Assembly: GCA_036924085.1 (NCBI GenBank)
Contig: JAVGWX010000003.1
Span: 122,260,764 to 122,324,763, forward strand
Length of the DNA stretch: 64,000 nucleotides
Direction: 5' to 3'
DNA from: Ariolimax columbianus
Lineage: Eukaryota > Mollusca > Gastropoda > Stylommatophora > Arionidae
Part shown: in pieces, positions 1 to 12,204 of the stretch
Layout: each line of letters begins with the position of its first letter
Position numbering within the stretch: the stretch's first letter is position 1
Translations under genes and position numbers: made by a program
The notes under the pieces: generated by a model
Databases searched by the model: none
What the model was told of the DNA's origin: nothing
The model's input: the letters and a program-made list of their open reading frames with translations, nothing else

Positions 1-690
1 TGAGAGTAAGAGGGAGAGAGAGAGAGAGAGTTAGAGACAGTGTGAGAGGGAGACAGTGAAAGATAGTTAGTGAGAGTGTGAGTGAGATAGAAAAAGAGAA
101 ACTAAGAGAGAGTGAGAGAGAGTGTAAGAGGGAGACAGTGAGAGAAGTAAGTGAGTGTGAGACACAGCGTGTGAGTGAGAGAAAGAAAGAAAGAGAAACT
201 AAAGAGAGAGTGAGAGAGACAGTGTGAGTGGGACATTGAGAATGAGAGCTAGTGAGTGAGTGACAGGGAAAAAGAAAGTCAGTGAGAGAGTGTGTGAGTG
301 AGAGACAGTGGTAGGGTGACAGTGAGAGTGAGAGATAATGAGTGAGTGTGTGACTGAGTGAGTCTGAGAGCGAAATAGAGTGAGTGAGAGAAAGTCTGAG
401 TGAGACAGTGAGAGTGAGAGATAGTGAGTGGGTGACTCAGGGAATGAAAGTAAAAGCGATATTAAGAAAGGGAAAGAGAATTAGTGAGAAAGAGTAAGTG
501 AGAAAGAATGAAAAAATGAGAGACAATTAGAACGACTGCGTGTCAGAAATAATGAGAGACATTTTAGAAGAGACAGTGTATGAGAGATAGTGATAGAGAC
601 AGAAGTGTGAGTGAGAGAAAAAGAGAGGTGTAGCGTGAGTGAGACGAGAGAGAGTGAATGAGAGACAGTTAGAGACAGGAAAGATAGAGT
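1..690. repeat. GA/GTGA-rich low-complexity tract
   Basis: Irregular mixture of gaga, gtgagtga and agacagtga words with no fixed period. It enters the window from the left edge, so its full size is unknown. No coding potential is seen. Confidence 0.85.
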
Positions 691-1095
691 TGGAAAGAGA
701 AATTATAAAACTAGTCCAGTTTATTTGTCTGAAGTATTCGCCACATCATTCATAACCATTATATTTCTTGAACACCAGGCCTGTCTAACGGCGTTACCAA
801 ACCAATAACACAATACTGGCACCTGCGCTTCTCGCTGCGCTGATTGGCTGCTATATTTAGAAGGGATGTTTACCATTAACCTACGTCGTTTAAACTGACA
901 GTCATAGTTGCATTGTTATGTCTACAATCACAGATACAAGATTTGACGTTTTAAACAGTACAAACACAAACATCTAGCAAACCTCACCAGGATGTAAGTA
1001 TTTGAACCCTGGACATTTACTATTTGTATATTGAAAGGTAGGTGCTGTCGGGTATAAAGGCAGTGGTCTCGAGGTAAGGGCGCATGTGACGAAGG
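691..1095. other. Anonymous single-copy-looking stretch
   Basis: Mixed-composition DNA with no ORF, repeat unit or element end that I can recognise. It separates the GA-rich tract from the solo mariner end. Confidence 0.4.
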
Positions 1096-1218
1096 GTAAT
1101 TATATTTAGCAAACTCGACGGTTGGTATGTGCTTTTACACCAGAAGTAAGCTCATCATGCGCATCTTACGTATGTTCACTTGGTACAATTTGGTACGGTC
1201 TCATTAGAACACGCCTCG
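1096..1218 (-). mobile_element. Solo mariner-type terminal sequence
   Basis: This 123-bp stretch matches the right arm end of the fold-back mariner at 4239-4937 almost base for base. It shares the gcaaactYgacggttggtat block and the terminal cacgcctcg. It lacks transposase sequence, so it is either a truncated copy or a remnant of a non-autonomous element. Only one end is present, so no target duplication can be read. Confidence 0.75.
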
Positions 1219-1479
1219 CATAACCATTAGCGTCATAAAAAAATGATTTGACAGAATAAGACCATTGTAACCTTCAACGCATGTCACAGAAGGTAACTAA
1301 AGATGGCTGTGCATAGAGTTAGCAATCTTTCCAAGCAAAACCATAGATGTGATAGGGCCACCGCAAATACTCAGAAACATGATGCATATAAGAAGATCAT
1401 TTAGAGTGGTGACCCTATGCTTCGTTGGGAGCGTGAAAACCAATAATAAAAAATACATGTACTTAATACGCTTACATAC

Positions 1480-3260
1480 AGTACTCTTCCACACAACACA
1501 CTTACATACGGTACACTTACATGCAGCACACTTACATACAGCACACTTACATACGGTACACTTACATGCAGCATACTTACATACATCACACTTACATACA
1601 TCACACTTACATACGGTACACTTACATCACACTTACATACGGTACACTTACATACGGTAGTACACTTACATGACACTTACATACATCACACTTACATACG
1701 GTACACTTACATCACACTTACATACGGTACACTTACATCACACTTACATACGGTACACTTACATCACACTTACATACGGTACACTTACATACGGTACACT
1801 TACATCACACTTACATACGGCACACTTACATACAGCACACTTACATACGATACACTTACATACGATACACTTACATACGATAAACTTACATACGATACAC
1901 TTACATACAACACATTTACATACGGCACACTTACATACAGTACAGTTACATACGGCACACTTACATACGATACACTTACATACGATACACTTACATACGA
2001 TAAACTTACATACGATACACTTACATACGATACACTTACATACGATAAACTTACATACGATTCACTTACATACAACACATTTACATACGGCACACTTACA
2101 TACAGTACAGTTACATACGGCACACTTACATACGATACACTTACATACGATACACTTACATACGATAAACTTACATACGATACACTTACATACGATACAC
2201 TTACATACGATAAACTTACATACGATACACTTACATACGATAAACTTACATACGGCACACTTACACACATCACACTTACATACATCCCACTTACATACAT
2301 CACACTTACATACATCACATTTACATACATGATACTTACATACATGATACTTACATACATGATACTTACATACATCACACTTACATACATGATACTTACA
2401 TACATGATACTTACATACATCCCACTTACATACATCACACTTACATACATGATACTTACATACATCACACTTACATACATCCCACTTACATACATCACAC
2501 TTACATATATGATACTTACATACATGATACTTACATACATCCCACTTACATACATCACACTTACATACATCACACCTACATACATCACGCTGTAATAACA
2601 TACAGCATACTTGCATACATAATACTTACAAACATCACACTTATAGTACGCTTATATACATCACACTTACATAATAACACTTACATACTGCACGCTTACA
2701 TACAGTACACTTACATACAGCACACTCACATACATCATACTTACATAGAGCACGCTTACATACTTACATACATTATACTTACATACATCATACTTAACAT
2801 ACAGCATACTTACATACAGTATACTTGCATACATAATATTTACATACATCACACTTACATAAAGCTTATATACATCACACCTACATAATAACGCTTACAT
2901 ACAGCATACTTGCATACATAATACTAACAAACATCACACTTATAGTACGCTTATATACATCACACCTACATAATAACACTTACATACTGCACGCATACAT
3001 ACAGTACACTTACATACATCACACTCACATACATCATACTTACATAGAGCACGCTTACATACTTACATACATTATACTTACATAAATCACACTTACATAC
3101 TGCACGCCTACATAATAACGCTTACATACATCACATTTACATACACGATACTTACATACTTCATACTTATATACAGCATACTTACATACAGAACACTTAC
3201 ATACGACACACGTACATAATAACGCTTACATACATCACACTTACATAATAACGATTATGT
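1480..3260. repeat. 15-bp satellite (cacttacatacggta type)
   Basis: Tandem array of a 15-bp unit, cacttacatacNNta, with variable positions (gg, ag, ga, tc). The left part (1500-2300) is very regular. From about 2580 rightwards the units are interrupted by taataac and tatagtacgc variants, so the right edge is the more degenerate one. Because 15 is divisible by 3, the array gives long repetitive ORFs on both strands (HLHT-type on plus, MYVSV-type on minus). I regard these as artefacts. Confidence 0.95.
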
Positions 3261-3394
3261 ACATAGATTTCACAATGACACACATATGGTACTAGAGCAA
3301 GCCTACTGGGGGAACAGCTGGAGAAAGGAAGAGATTGATAGGAAGAACCAATATGGCTAGCGTTACAAACAATTGATGATATCACTGGCTAGAC

Positions 3395-3495
3395 TTTCAC
3401 TGATAAATGCTGACATAGTAATGCTGACATAGTAATGCTGACGTAATGTAAGTAGTGCTGACATAGTAATGCTGACGTAATGTAAGTAATGCTGA
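3395..3495. repeat. Short degenerate tandem repeat
   Basis: Four to five imperfect copies of gctgacatagtaat / gctgacgtaatgtaagt. Small local array with no coding content. Confidence 0.7.
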
Positions 3496-3599
3496 CGTGA
3501 CCTGCACATTTTTCAGAACAGGAAGCGGTCCCTAGACGGTGGAAGTCTAAATGGGTGTGTCGATATGAACTCAGACACTCACTTATATTTTGTGATTAA

Positions 3600-3960
3600 T
3601 CTTCATGTCTATTCTCTTTGATGCTTTGATAAACTATTTCCTTCTTCACTCTGACTAAAGCAATCATATTCTTCATTCGTTCGTTCTTCAATAACCATAA
3701 TTATTTCTTTGAGAAAATTGTCAGCCTGTCTCGGGTCTCGTCGTACCACATATGGGTTTGACAGTGTCATGGTGTCACTAGACTGCTGGGTGGAATTGGC
3801 AAACATAAAGAATATGTTCTACTGTTTATCTTTCTGACAGGGGCACATGTCTGTGTGTCTTATCTTCAATTCTTTGAACAAATAGTATATTAGTATATAT
3901 TACTTCTAAAATCTCTTATTAGTCCTTACGTGATATGTTCAATTGTTCATGAACAATAAA
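3600..3960 (-). pseudogene. LINE C-terminal relic with zinc-knuckle-like motif
   Basis: On the minus strand the reading RHTDMCPCQKDKQ followed by NIFFMFANS resembles the C-terminal knuckle of RNase H-bearing LINEs (CxC, about ten residues, EH, then C). An internal stop replaces the expected residue before NIFF, and the H and last C are lost. It continues as an ORF to the plus-strand 3609 side. Seen: the CPC motif and spacing. Inferred: LINE origin. I could not find the RNase H core upstream. Confidence 0.45.
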
Positions 3961-4169
3961 CACAAGAGTAGCACCGGGGATGACAAGAATATGGCCACTG
4001 CCACCTGTCCGGAACGCCGTAGAAGATCATTACTGAAGATTTTTCTTGGAGTTCCAGCCTGTGCGACACGTTAAATTATTGCAAATCCATAAAAACATCT
4101 TTTCAAAGAGGCAAATGCAGTACTGATTTATGCCTCAAATTGGAGCGAAAAGGCTAATGCCTGAATGAT

Positions 4170-4198
4170 GATGACACACACACACGAGCACACACACG

Positions 4199-4238
<40 letters not shown>
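4170..4238. repeat. (CA)n microsatellite
   Basis: cacaca/cacgag run ending in catatata immediately before the mariner terminus. The last TA before the element may be its target-site dinucleotide. Confidence 0.9.
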
Positions 4239-6055
<1,817 letters not shown>

Positions 6056-6132
6056 TCCCAACAGGCATTTTTTACTGCTGAATACATGCTCCATATATAC
6101 ACCTACCTTCTCAAGCGTTACTTCTATATTAT

Positions 6133-6485
6133 GGTTTGGCTTCGTTCGTTCTAATCTCCCTCTACCAAAGCCCTAAAAGGGTTTAAGTAGCAGAATGTAG
6201 TCTAGACAACGGAATGCGTTGTGTCGTAGTTTACAGCTTACTGCAAATTTGCACCTTTCGGTCCAACACATCAGACGTCAGCAAGCATATTTTGAGTACC
6301 TGGTTAGCATTCACTCTTCGATCCCTTCTCCTTAGCCAGTCTGCCCTGCTGCAGCCTGTTATCCAGGATCACAGCGTGGAGGTGTAGAAGGGTCTTGGCA
6401 GCTCTGTTCCGCTGGCCCTGACGCTAGCAGTCAGCTATGAGTCGCTGACCACTGCAGATCATGCGCTGCTCAGCATCTTGATCCC
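6133..6485 (-). mobile_element. SINE-like element copy (family S1), full length
   Basis: 353-bp element flanked by an exact 12-bp target-site duplication, cttctatattat (6121-6132 and 6486-6497). On its own strand it starts gggatcaagatgctgagcag and ends in cgggagattgagaacgaacgaagcc. The same 5' start and 3' end recur at 27588, 29993 and 34556. The defined ends, duplication and lack of ORF indicate retrotransposition by LINE machinery. A box-A-like word (gagctgcagtggtcagcg) follows the 5' end, but no good box B is seen. Confidence 0.85.
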
Positions 6486-7175
6486 CTTCTATATTATAAT
6501 TCAGGAGTGTCAGATCATCTCTGAAAACCAGTTCCTCTAGCGGTTTATCATCTGTCCACTTAATGCCGAACCTGCTGATATGTGTGGAAGTTCGTTTAAC
6601 CCAGTCTATCGTCACTCCGAATAGCAGAGGGGCCATATCGTAAATCTGCTTCACAGTTGTGCCAATCGTAAACCATCAGCTTTCTCGACACTGGGCCGCA
6701 CACACCACTGTGAGTTAGTGTAAAGTGCTCTTATCGCCTACAAACTTGTTGGGAAGCCATAGATGATGAGAGTGTTCCAAAGTGAAGTTCGGTGTAGATT
6801 ATCGAATGACCTCTGAAAATTGATGAAGATGACGATAAGTGGTAATTACATCTACAGAATCTTTTAGAATTATTCTGAGGACGAAGATCTGGTCGATGTA
6901 CGATCGCTGCGGCCGGAAACCAGCGTGCTCCTCTGTTCGTCTACTGCCTCTCTGAGTCTTCCTATCATCAAGGTACAAAGTACTTTCCCTGACATTGATA
7001 GCAGCGTCATCTCCGTCAGTTGTTGCTGTCTGATAGGTCTCCCTTCTTCGGAATTCTCACAACCACGTCATCATTCCATTGCTGTGGTGGATAATCCTCC
7101 CTTCAAATTTGGTTTATGATTGACAGCAAGTGCGTTATAGAAGTCTCGTCAACTAGCTCAAACATCTAGCCAGCA

Positions 7176-7590
7176 AGTCAATGTTCTCCAGTTGCTTTAT
7201 GTCTCTTTAAGTTCTGAATGGTCCGATCAATGTTCTCCAGTTGCTTTGTGTCTCTTTAAGGTCTTGATGGTCCGATCAATGTTCTCCAGTTGCTTTGTGT
7301 CTCTTTAAGGTCTTGATGGTCCGATCAATGTTCTCCAGTTGCTTTGTGTCTCTTTAAGGTCTTGATGGTCCGATCAATGTTCTCCAGTTGCTTTGTGTCT
7401 CTTTAAGTTCTCAATGGTCCGATCAATGTTCTCCAGTTGCTTTGTCTCTTTAAGTTCTTGATGGTCCGATCAATGTTCTCCAGTTGCTTTGTGGCTCTTT
7501 AAGTTTTTGATGGTTCGATCAATATTCTCCAGTTGCTTTGTGTCTCTTTAAGTTTTTGATGGTCCGATCAATCTCTACACGAGTAAAATC
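7176..7590. repeat. 49-bp minisatellite inside the LINE pol
   Basis: About eight copies of a 49-bp unit containing caatgttctccagttgcttt, with starts at 7225, 7274 and 7323. Read on minus, each unit encodes DRTIKTLKRHKATGE, a conserved LINE block preceding the RT core. The LINE reading continues on both sides, so the array arose by expanding a piece of the LINE ORF. Confidence 0.9.
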
Positions 7591-7762
7591 ATCTCATTGC
7601 ACGGCCATTGCATGCATTTTTATAGCATCATCGAAGTCAGGTAACTTATGGTTTTGGGCTATGTAGATCCTCTTTAGAGTGCGGCGTCCAACGTTGCATA
7701 TGTTTGGTTTCTGTAGAAATTAGATTACCTTGTTTGTCTTTGATGGGGATGTTTGCATAATA

Positions 7763-7830
7763 ATGTTGGCGAAAGCGTCAAAGGCCCGTTGCGTCGATCG
7801 ATCACTACCACATCCAACTGCTGAGTTGAT
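7763..7830 (-). mobile_element. LINE 3'-end tail (FGHVVR-type family)
   Basis: The minus reading gtggtag...gatcgacgcaacgggcc...aacattatta matches the 3' end of the LINE at 9297-10135 (rcgacgcaacgggcc...gaacattattatta). It directly abuts the 5' side of the fossil pol at 6060-7790, suggesting two insertions side by side. Confidence 0.6.
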
Positions 7831-8900
7831 GCGTAGCGTGTCGACCGAAATCCCTACAGACCTACCTGTTGAGTCGAGTACTCCGCTGCCTTAGGATGAG
7901 GGCAGCGAGGAGTGTGTTAATCCAATGTTTGTATCAGGCTTTCCGTGTCAAACTTCCTGTTTTTCCGTGTCCCCCCGAGGCTTCTGATTGTGTCCACGTT
8001 TTGGTCAGCGTGATCCTTGCTGTGCTGAGAATACGAGGTTGGGAAAGGTATCGTGTAACCTCCGGTGGAGTGAGGTGCGGGCAAGAGGAAGTCGGCTTTA
8101 GTCCGAGCAGAAAGGTTCTGGGGTAGTGATAACTTGGACTTATTCTTGTGAGCAATTAAGCGAAACGCTGAACTTCATCATGTACTGGTCTCCCACGGCT
8201 TAAGCCAAGCATAACATACAGCGAAATACAGCATAACAAACAGGATAACCGATCGAAAGCACATAAATTCCACAGAATAAAGTCCTTGATACCACCTGGT
8301 GAAGGAGTTGTAAAATATAATCCGAACAAAAACCACCAAACATCGAAAAACGACACAAACACCGGAGCCGACAGCGCAGCCGTTAAGGTGCGGCCATCTT
8401 AGTTTTTCCAATGTTTGCAGCAGTTGGTTCATAACACAGTTGTCTTGTAACCTGGTAAACGCATCTGCTGATCCACCTTTTCGCAACATCTTCAGCGGTC
8501 ACGGCCAGTCGTTGATGAATTGTTTCTTGTCCCTGTGCTTTCACTATTTTATTTAGCATGTATACACATTCTTGCATTTCTCCCTGGCGGTTGGTATCTT
8601 TTAGCCATGAGATTTAATTTTGCTGTTTTCCTTTCAAGGATTTTATCCCATGTGCATCCACCTTTTCTTCTGGCAATGTATATACCCAGCAGTTGCCGTC
8701 CCTTTTACTTCAGTTTCCAATTGTTCCCATTCTCCTTCAATCCTTCTAATATTAATAAACAACAGAAAATCCAAAAGGAAATACATGGAAGACGCGGAAC
8801 GGCACCTTCTCAGGACCAAACAGGTGGATTTGCAGAACAAAACGATAACTTTTGACTACCTGGCGTCAGCCACTGATATGGCTGATTGAATATCAGGATT
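7831..8900. other. Anonymous stretch
   Basis: Contains overlapping modest ORFs on both strands (for example minus 8178-8489 and 8383-8577) that match nothing I know. No splice-site-bounded exon and no repeat ends are visible. It may include 3' untranslated sequence of the LINE tail at 7763-7830. Confidence 0.35.
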
Positions 8901-8904
8901 CCAG

Positions 8905-8990
8905 TGATTGTGTGTGTGCGCACGCGCGCGTGTAGAAAGAGAGAGAAGAGAGAGAGATAAGAGAGAGAGAGACAGACAGAGAGTTGCCTT
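8905..8990. repeat. GT/GA microsatellite cluster
   Basis: gtgtgtgcgcacgcgcgcgtg followed by gagagagaagagagagaga and gacagacagag. Confidence 0.9.
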
Positions 8991-9204
8991 ATTATATCAT
9001 CATAGGCATGCTTCACTGTGCACACAAAAGATAGCAAGGATTTTACAACCGCAAATAACTCGCATTTTATTCTACTTACCTCCCCCTTGTTAAAATATTA
9101 GTTAAAGGGGAAGTAACTGAAGGTTAGGAACAAATACCGTGAGATTTACGTAAGACTGCACTGCTGGACCTGGTGAAGATAGAACTATATACATTTTGTG
9201 TGTG

Positions 9205-9298
9205 CTTTGTTTTCGTTCTTCGCCCACTATTTCTTTGTTTTCGTTCTTCGCCCACTATTTCTTTGTTTTCGTTCTTCGCCCACTATTTCTTTGTTTTC
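9205..9298. repeat. 28-bp tandem repeat, three to four copies
   Basis: Unit ctttgttttcgttcttcgcc plus cactattt. Copies are nearly identical. It lies directly 3' of the LINE end at 9297. Confidence 0.9.
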
Positions 9299-10135
9299 AG
9301 CCAATAATAATAATGTTCACCTAGGTATTTAAGGCCCGTTGCGTCGATTCGACTACCATGTCCAACTGCTGGGGCTTGTAACCAATCCTCGTCCAGTACT
9401 GAAGGAAAGACCACTATTATCCGGAGCCATGTAGAATGGGGGCGGTCACTCCAACGCCTCCAGCCGGCCGGTGGGAGATAGTTGTTAAACGTAACTGATT
9501 TAAGCATGATCTGGTGAGCCAGAAATTCCTGGTCCAGTTGAACCACATGTCCGAACACAGACAGGCGGTGACGGACCAGTCCGAGATGGAGGGAATCCTC
9601 GTCATTGCGGAGACCTCGACATTACGGGGGAGATCAAACCACTGGATACCGAGGATATGTCGCTGGTTGCTCATATGAAAGGCATCGAGTCTTGATATGG
9701 CCTGCTTAAGTAGGGTCAAAGTCTCTGAACCAGACAGGAGCCATGCAGGAGGATAGGAATAATACAGGAGCCACACAGGAGGATAGGAATCATACAGGAG
9801 GACATGAATCATACAGGAGGACAGGAGCCATACAGGAGGACATGAACCATATAGGAGGACATGAACCATATAGGAGGAGAGGAACCATACAGGAGGACAG
9901 GAACCATACAGGAGGACATGAACCATATAGGAGGACAGGCGCCATACACGTCTGATAGATTCGTACATTGGATCTGAGAGAGAGTCTGCCGTTATTCCAC
10001 ACGTGGTGATGGTCGTTCATAGCGGATGCAGCAAGCCCGACCCGCCTTAACATGTCAGGAGCACTACGTCGATCAGACGAAAATGAACTCCCCAGTTATG
10101 TGAATTCATTGGTACTCTCCACCCTGTGACCATGG
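9297..10135 (-). pseudogene. LINE C-terminal fossil (FGHVVRLD family)
   Basis: From 10135 downwards, minus readings give VESTNEFT*LGSSFSSD, then MLRRVGLAASAMNDHHHVW, then LRSNVRIYQTCMAPVLLYGS, a minisatellite, then GSETLTLLKQAISRLDAFHM, SNQRHILGIQWFD, SISDW..., MWFNWTRNF, and a 3' end with (ATT)n. This is the usual order YLGS / VLLYGSETWTLLK / FH...QR..LGI / FGHVVRLDQ. Stops and frame changes are frequent. The array at 9738-9945 splits the VLLYGS and GSETLTLL boxes. The 3' (ATT)n tail, seen as ataataataatg at 9302-9314, matches the LINE at 31310-31735. Confidence 0.88.
9738..9945. repeat. 19-bp minisatellite inside the LINE
   Basis: About eleven copies of a 19-bp unit, aggaggacaKgaaccatac. 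Read on minus, one unit covers the LLYGS codons of the LINE VLLYGSETWTLL box. The LINE is intact in order on both sides. Confidence 0.92.
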
Positions 10136-10139
10136 AGAT

Positions 10140-10850
10140 CAATGCTATGAGGACCAGGCTCGGAACTAAGGTTCTTTCTTTGTTTTTTTGTGTGTTTTTT
10201 TTTGCGTTCGCCTTATTTTCTCTAATCCCCAAGGCGGTGTGCGTAGCACTGTGGTTTTTAATTTGCGCCTGTGGACCTAGTGCATCCGACTTCAGCATGT
10301 CTAAGGTTCTTAATTTGTATATTGACCCAAGCAAAGCCTCCGTTCTAAAACTAATCGATACATCGTTATATTCGACACTTGCAAGTGTTCAGTTCAATCA
10401 ACAAAATAGCTGTCGAATAAAGATGTAAAATGACGGCATTGCCAACTATCTGCACTTTAGCTCCGGTAAAAATACAGCACTAACCACTTACCTAAAATAA
10501 CCTGCTCTTACTCCTTCGTTCATTGGGGGAATTGGTGGACCGTTTGATCAAATGTTTCCTTATCCTGTGTTTATCGAGTGTTCTTGTTTCTAAGCTTCAT
10601 TTCAAATCTTAGTACAGGAGAAAGTGCCAATCATTCATCTATGAAAACCATTCTGCTCCCTTTGGAGTAAAGTTCTTCAACAAGTCACAGCAAACCATAT
10701 TTTTCTGGCGTTTCCTTTCAGTTAGCTTGAAATAGTGATGAAACTAATACTTGATGGATGTTTTTTTCTGGGTATGCTCCCCTTAGCGGGTAATGAATGT
10801 TCTCAGACTTTCATCATTTCATAAATGTAATGGTTGATCGAAGGAGATTG
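10140..10850. other. Anonymous stretch
   Basis: A T-rich run at 10177-10203 and otherwise mixed sequence. No recognisable ORF or element end. Confidence 0.4.
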
Positions 10851-10852
10851 TA

Positions 10853-10927
10853 TCATTTGCATGGCGATGTCGACAGCCTCATGATGACCGCTGCTTTCTT
10901 TGAACAAATCCAAGTCGACGTCTGACA
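10853..10927 (+). pseudogene. 5'-truncated RNase H LINE 3' stub
   Basis: Plus-strand reading HGDVDSLMMTAAFFEQIQVDV stop. This is the very C-terminus of the RNase H LINE seen at 38689-39241 and 50545-51369, followed by an aag-rich tail to about 10983. I could not identify a convincing target duplication. Confidence 0.75.
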
Positions 10928-11021
10928 ACATACGAAGAAGAGTAAGACGAAGAAGAAGTACAAAAAGAAGAAAACGAAGAAGATCATATCCTGTGCAGTC
11001 CCTTCTAGTCGCCGGTGGTTC

Positions 11022-11252
11022 TTCTTCTTCTTCATACGCTGTCAGACGTCAACTTGAATTTGTTCGAAAAAAGTAGCTGTCATCCTAAGGCTGTCGACAC
11101 TGCCATAGAGCTTGTCTAGTGTTGGGGCACTGGTGATGATCACATGAGCTTTCTCTGGTCCTCGTATGTCGGGCAATTTTGCAGCAGATGTTCAGCGGTC
11201 ATTTTCCCTGTACCACAGATGCATTCGTCAGTGCCACCTATCTTCAGTTTAT
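11022..11252 (-). mobile_element. 5'-truncated RNase H LINE insertion with TSD
   Basis: 231-bp insertion flanked by an exact 11-bp duplication, gccggtggttc (11011-11021 and 11253-11263). On minus it encodes KLKIGGTDECICGTGKMTAEHL, LQNCPTYEDQRK and the terminal D-SLRM-A-FF motif with one frameshift, then ends in an (AAG)n tail. The CIC...H...C knuckle is intact. Recent-looking because the duplication is perfect. Confidence 0.9.
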
Positions 11253-11459
11253 GCCGGTGGTTCGATGGCACTATTTCCTTGAGTTGAAGATTTGAAGTCT
11301 CCACAGTATGCATAGAAACGATCCTTATCCGTATCATACAACAGGTGTGACAGGTTACAGTATTATTGTCTTGTTTTCCCCTTTCGAGCCTCGACAATAC
11401 AATGGTGAGAGCAGGCTTTAATAGATAGTGTTTGTGCACGTTGGAGTTTTATACTATGT

Positions 11460-11735
11460 TCGTGTGTGGGTGCGTACGTTCGTGTGGGTGTATTCGTGTG
11501 TGTGCGGGTACGTAGGTGTGCGGGTGTGTGTGAATATCCGTGCGTGTATGTGCGTGCGTTTGTGAATAAGCACGCGTGCGTGTTGGAACATGGGTGGGTG
11601 CGTGTGTGGTTGTGCGTGTGTGTAGGTCTGTGTGGGGGCGTGTGTGGATGTGTGCGTGTGCGTGTGTGGATGTGTGTGCGTGCGTGCGTGTGGATGTGTG
11701 CATGTGTGTGGGGATGTGTGCGTGTGTGTTTAAAC
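11460..11735. repeat. GT-rich cryptic microsatellite
   Basis: tgtgtgcg/gtgggtg/gtgcgtgcg words without a strict period. The His/Thr-rich minus ORFs and Val/Cys-rich plus ORFs here are composition artefacts. Confidence 0.9.
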
Positions 11736-11739
11736 ACAA

Positions 11740-12104
11740 GCCCAGACGAAAGTCAACTTCCGTTCTCGTGAAACAATTGTGCCAGTTTCAGCATCAGTGT
11801 GCTTGCCCTTGTTGCTTCTAAAATCGTATCAATACATTCATCTTGGATGATGATGTGGAGAGAAGCATAGTACCACATGCAAAATATGCTGTTAAAAAGT
11901 GACTAACAAAGGCTAGACATGGAGCTAGCTAGCTGCTTCGTTACAACCGATTTTTCAAGAACCCGATAACACAGGAGCGCGCGTAAATACTTTGGTACAG
12001 GCATCCTGTGATGAATCAGTCGAAGTAGTAGCCATATACTACACGTGCAGCTATAAGGGAAACAAAAGCAAACTAAACATTTCTACACAATCGTTTATAC
12101 CAGG
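11740..12104. other. Anonymous stretch before the gap
   Basis: No recognisable gene or repeat. Confidence 0.4.
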
Positions 12105-12204
12105 NNNNNNNNNNNNNNNNNNNNNNNNNNNNNNNNNNNNNNNNNNNNNNNNNNNNNNNNNNNNNNNNNNNNNNNNNNNNNNNNNNNNNNNNNNNNNNNN
12201 NNNN
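12105..12204. other. Assembly gap (100 N)
   Basis: Exactly 100 Ns, the usual convention for a scaffold join of unknown size. It abuts a large satellite, which explains the break. Confidence 0.99.

Larger units (their letters stand above)
6060..7790 (-). pseudogene. LINE reverse transcriptase fossil, interrupted by a SINE
   Basis: Reading the minus strand from high to low coordinates gives a recognisable LINE pol. KDKQGNLISTETKHMQRWTPH is the pre-RT region (about 7650-7740). Then comes the IKxLKxxKATG block, expanded into a minisatellite (7176-7590). Next is WNDDVVVRIPKKGDLSD (about 7060-7110), then EEHAGFRPQRSYIDQIF (about 6890-6940), then a degenerate FINFQRSFDN (catalytic Asp region, about 6790-6830), then WNTLIIYGFP, LLFGVTIDW, and LEELVFRDDLTLL, where the F-DD box has R for A. 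Several stops and frameshifts make it non-functional. The SINE at 6133-6485 is inserted just after the DD box, and the LINE reading seems to resume briefly at 6060-6132. The clade is not determined. Confidence 0.85.

Noticed and set aside
1670..2588. Long His/Leu/Thr and Met/Tyr/Val repetitive ORFs
   Set aside because: Both strands of a 15-bp tandem repeat are open only because 15 is divisible by three.
8156..8577. Overlapping minus ORFs of 64-103 codons
   Set aside because: No recognisable domain, repeat or splice support. Probably chance or unknown repeat sequence.
11363..11739. His/Thr-rich ORFs
   Set aside because: They arise from the GT-rich microsatellite.
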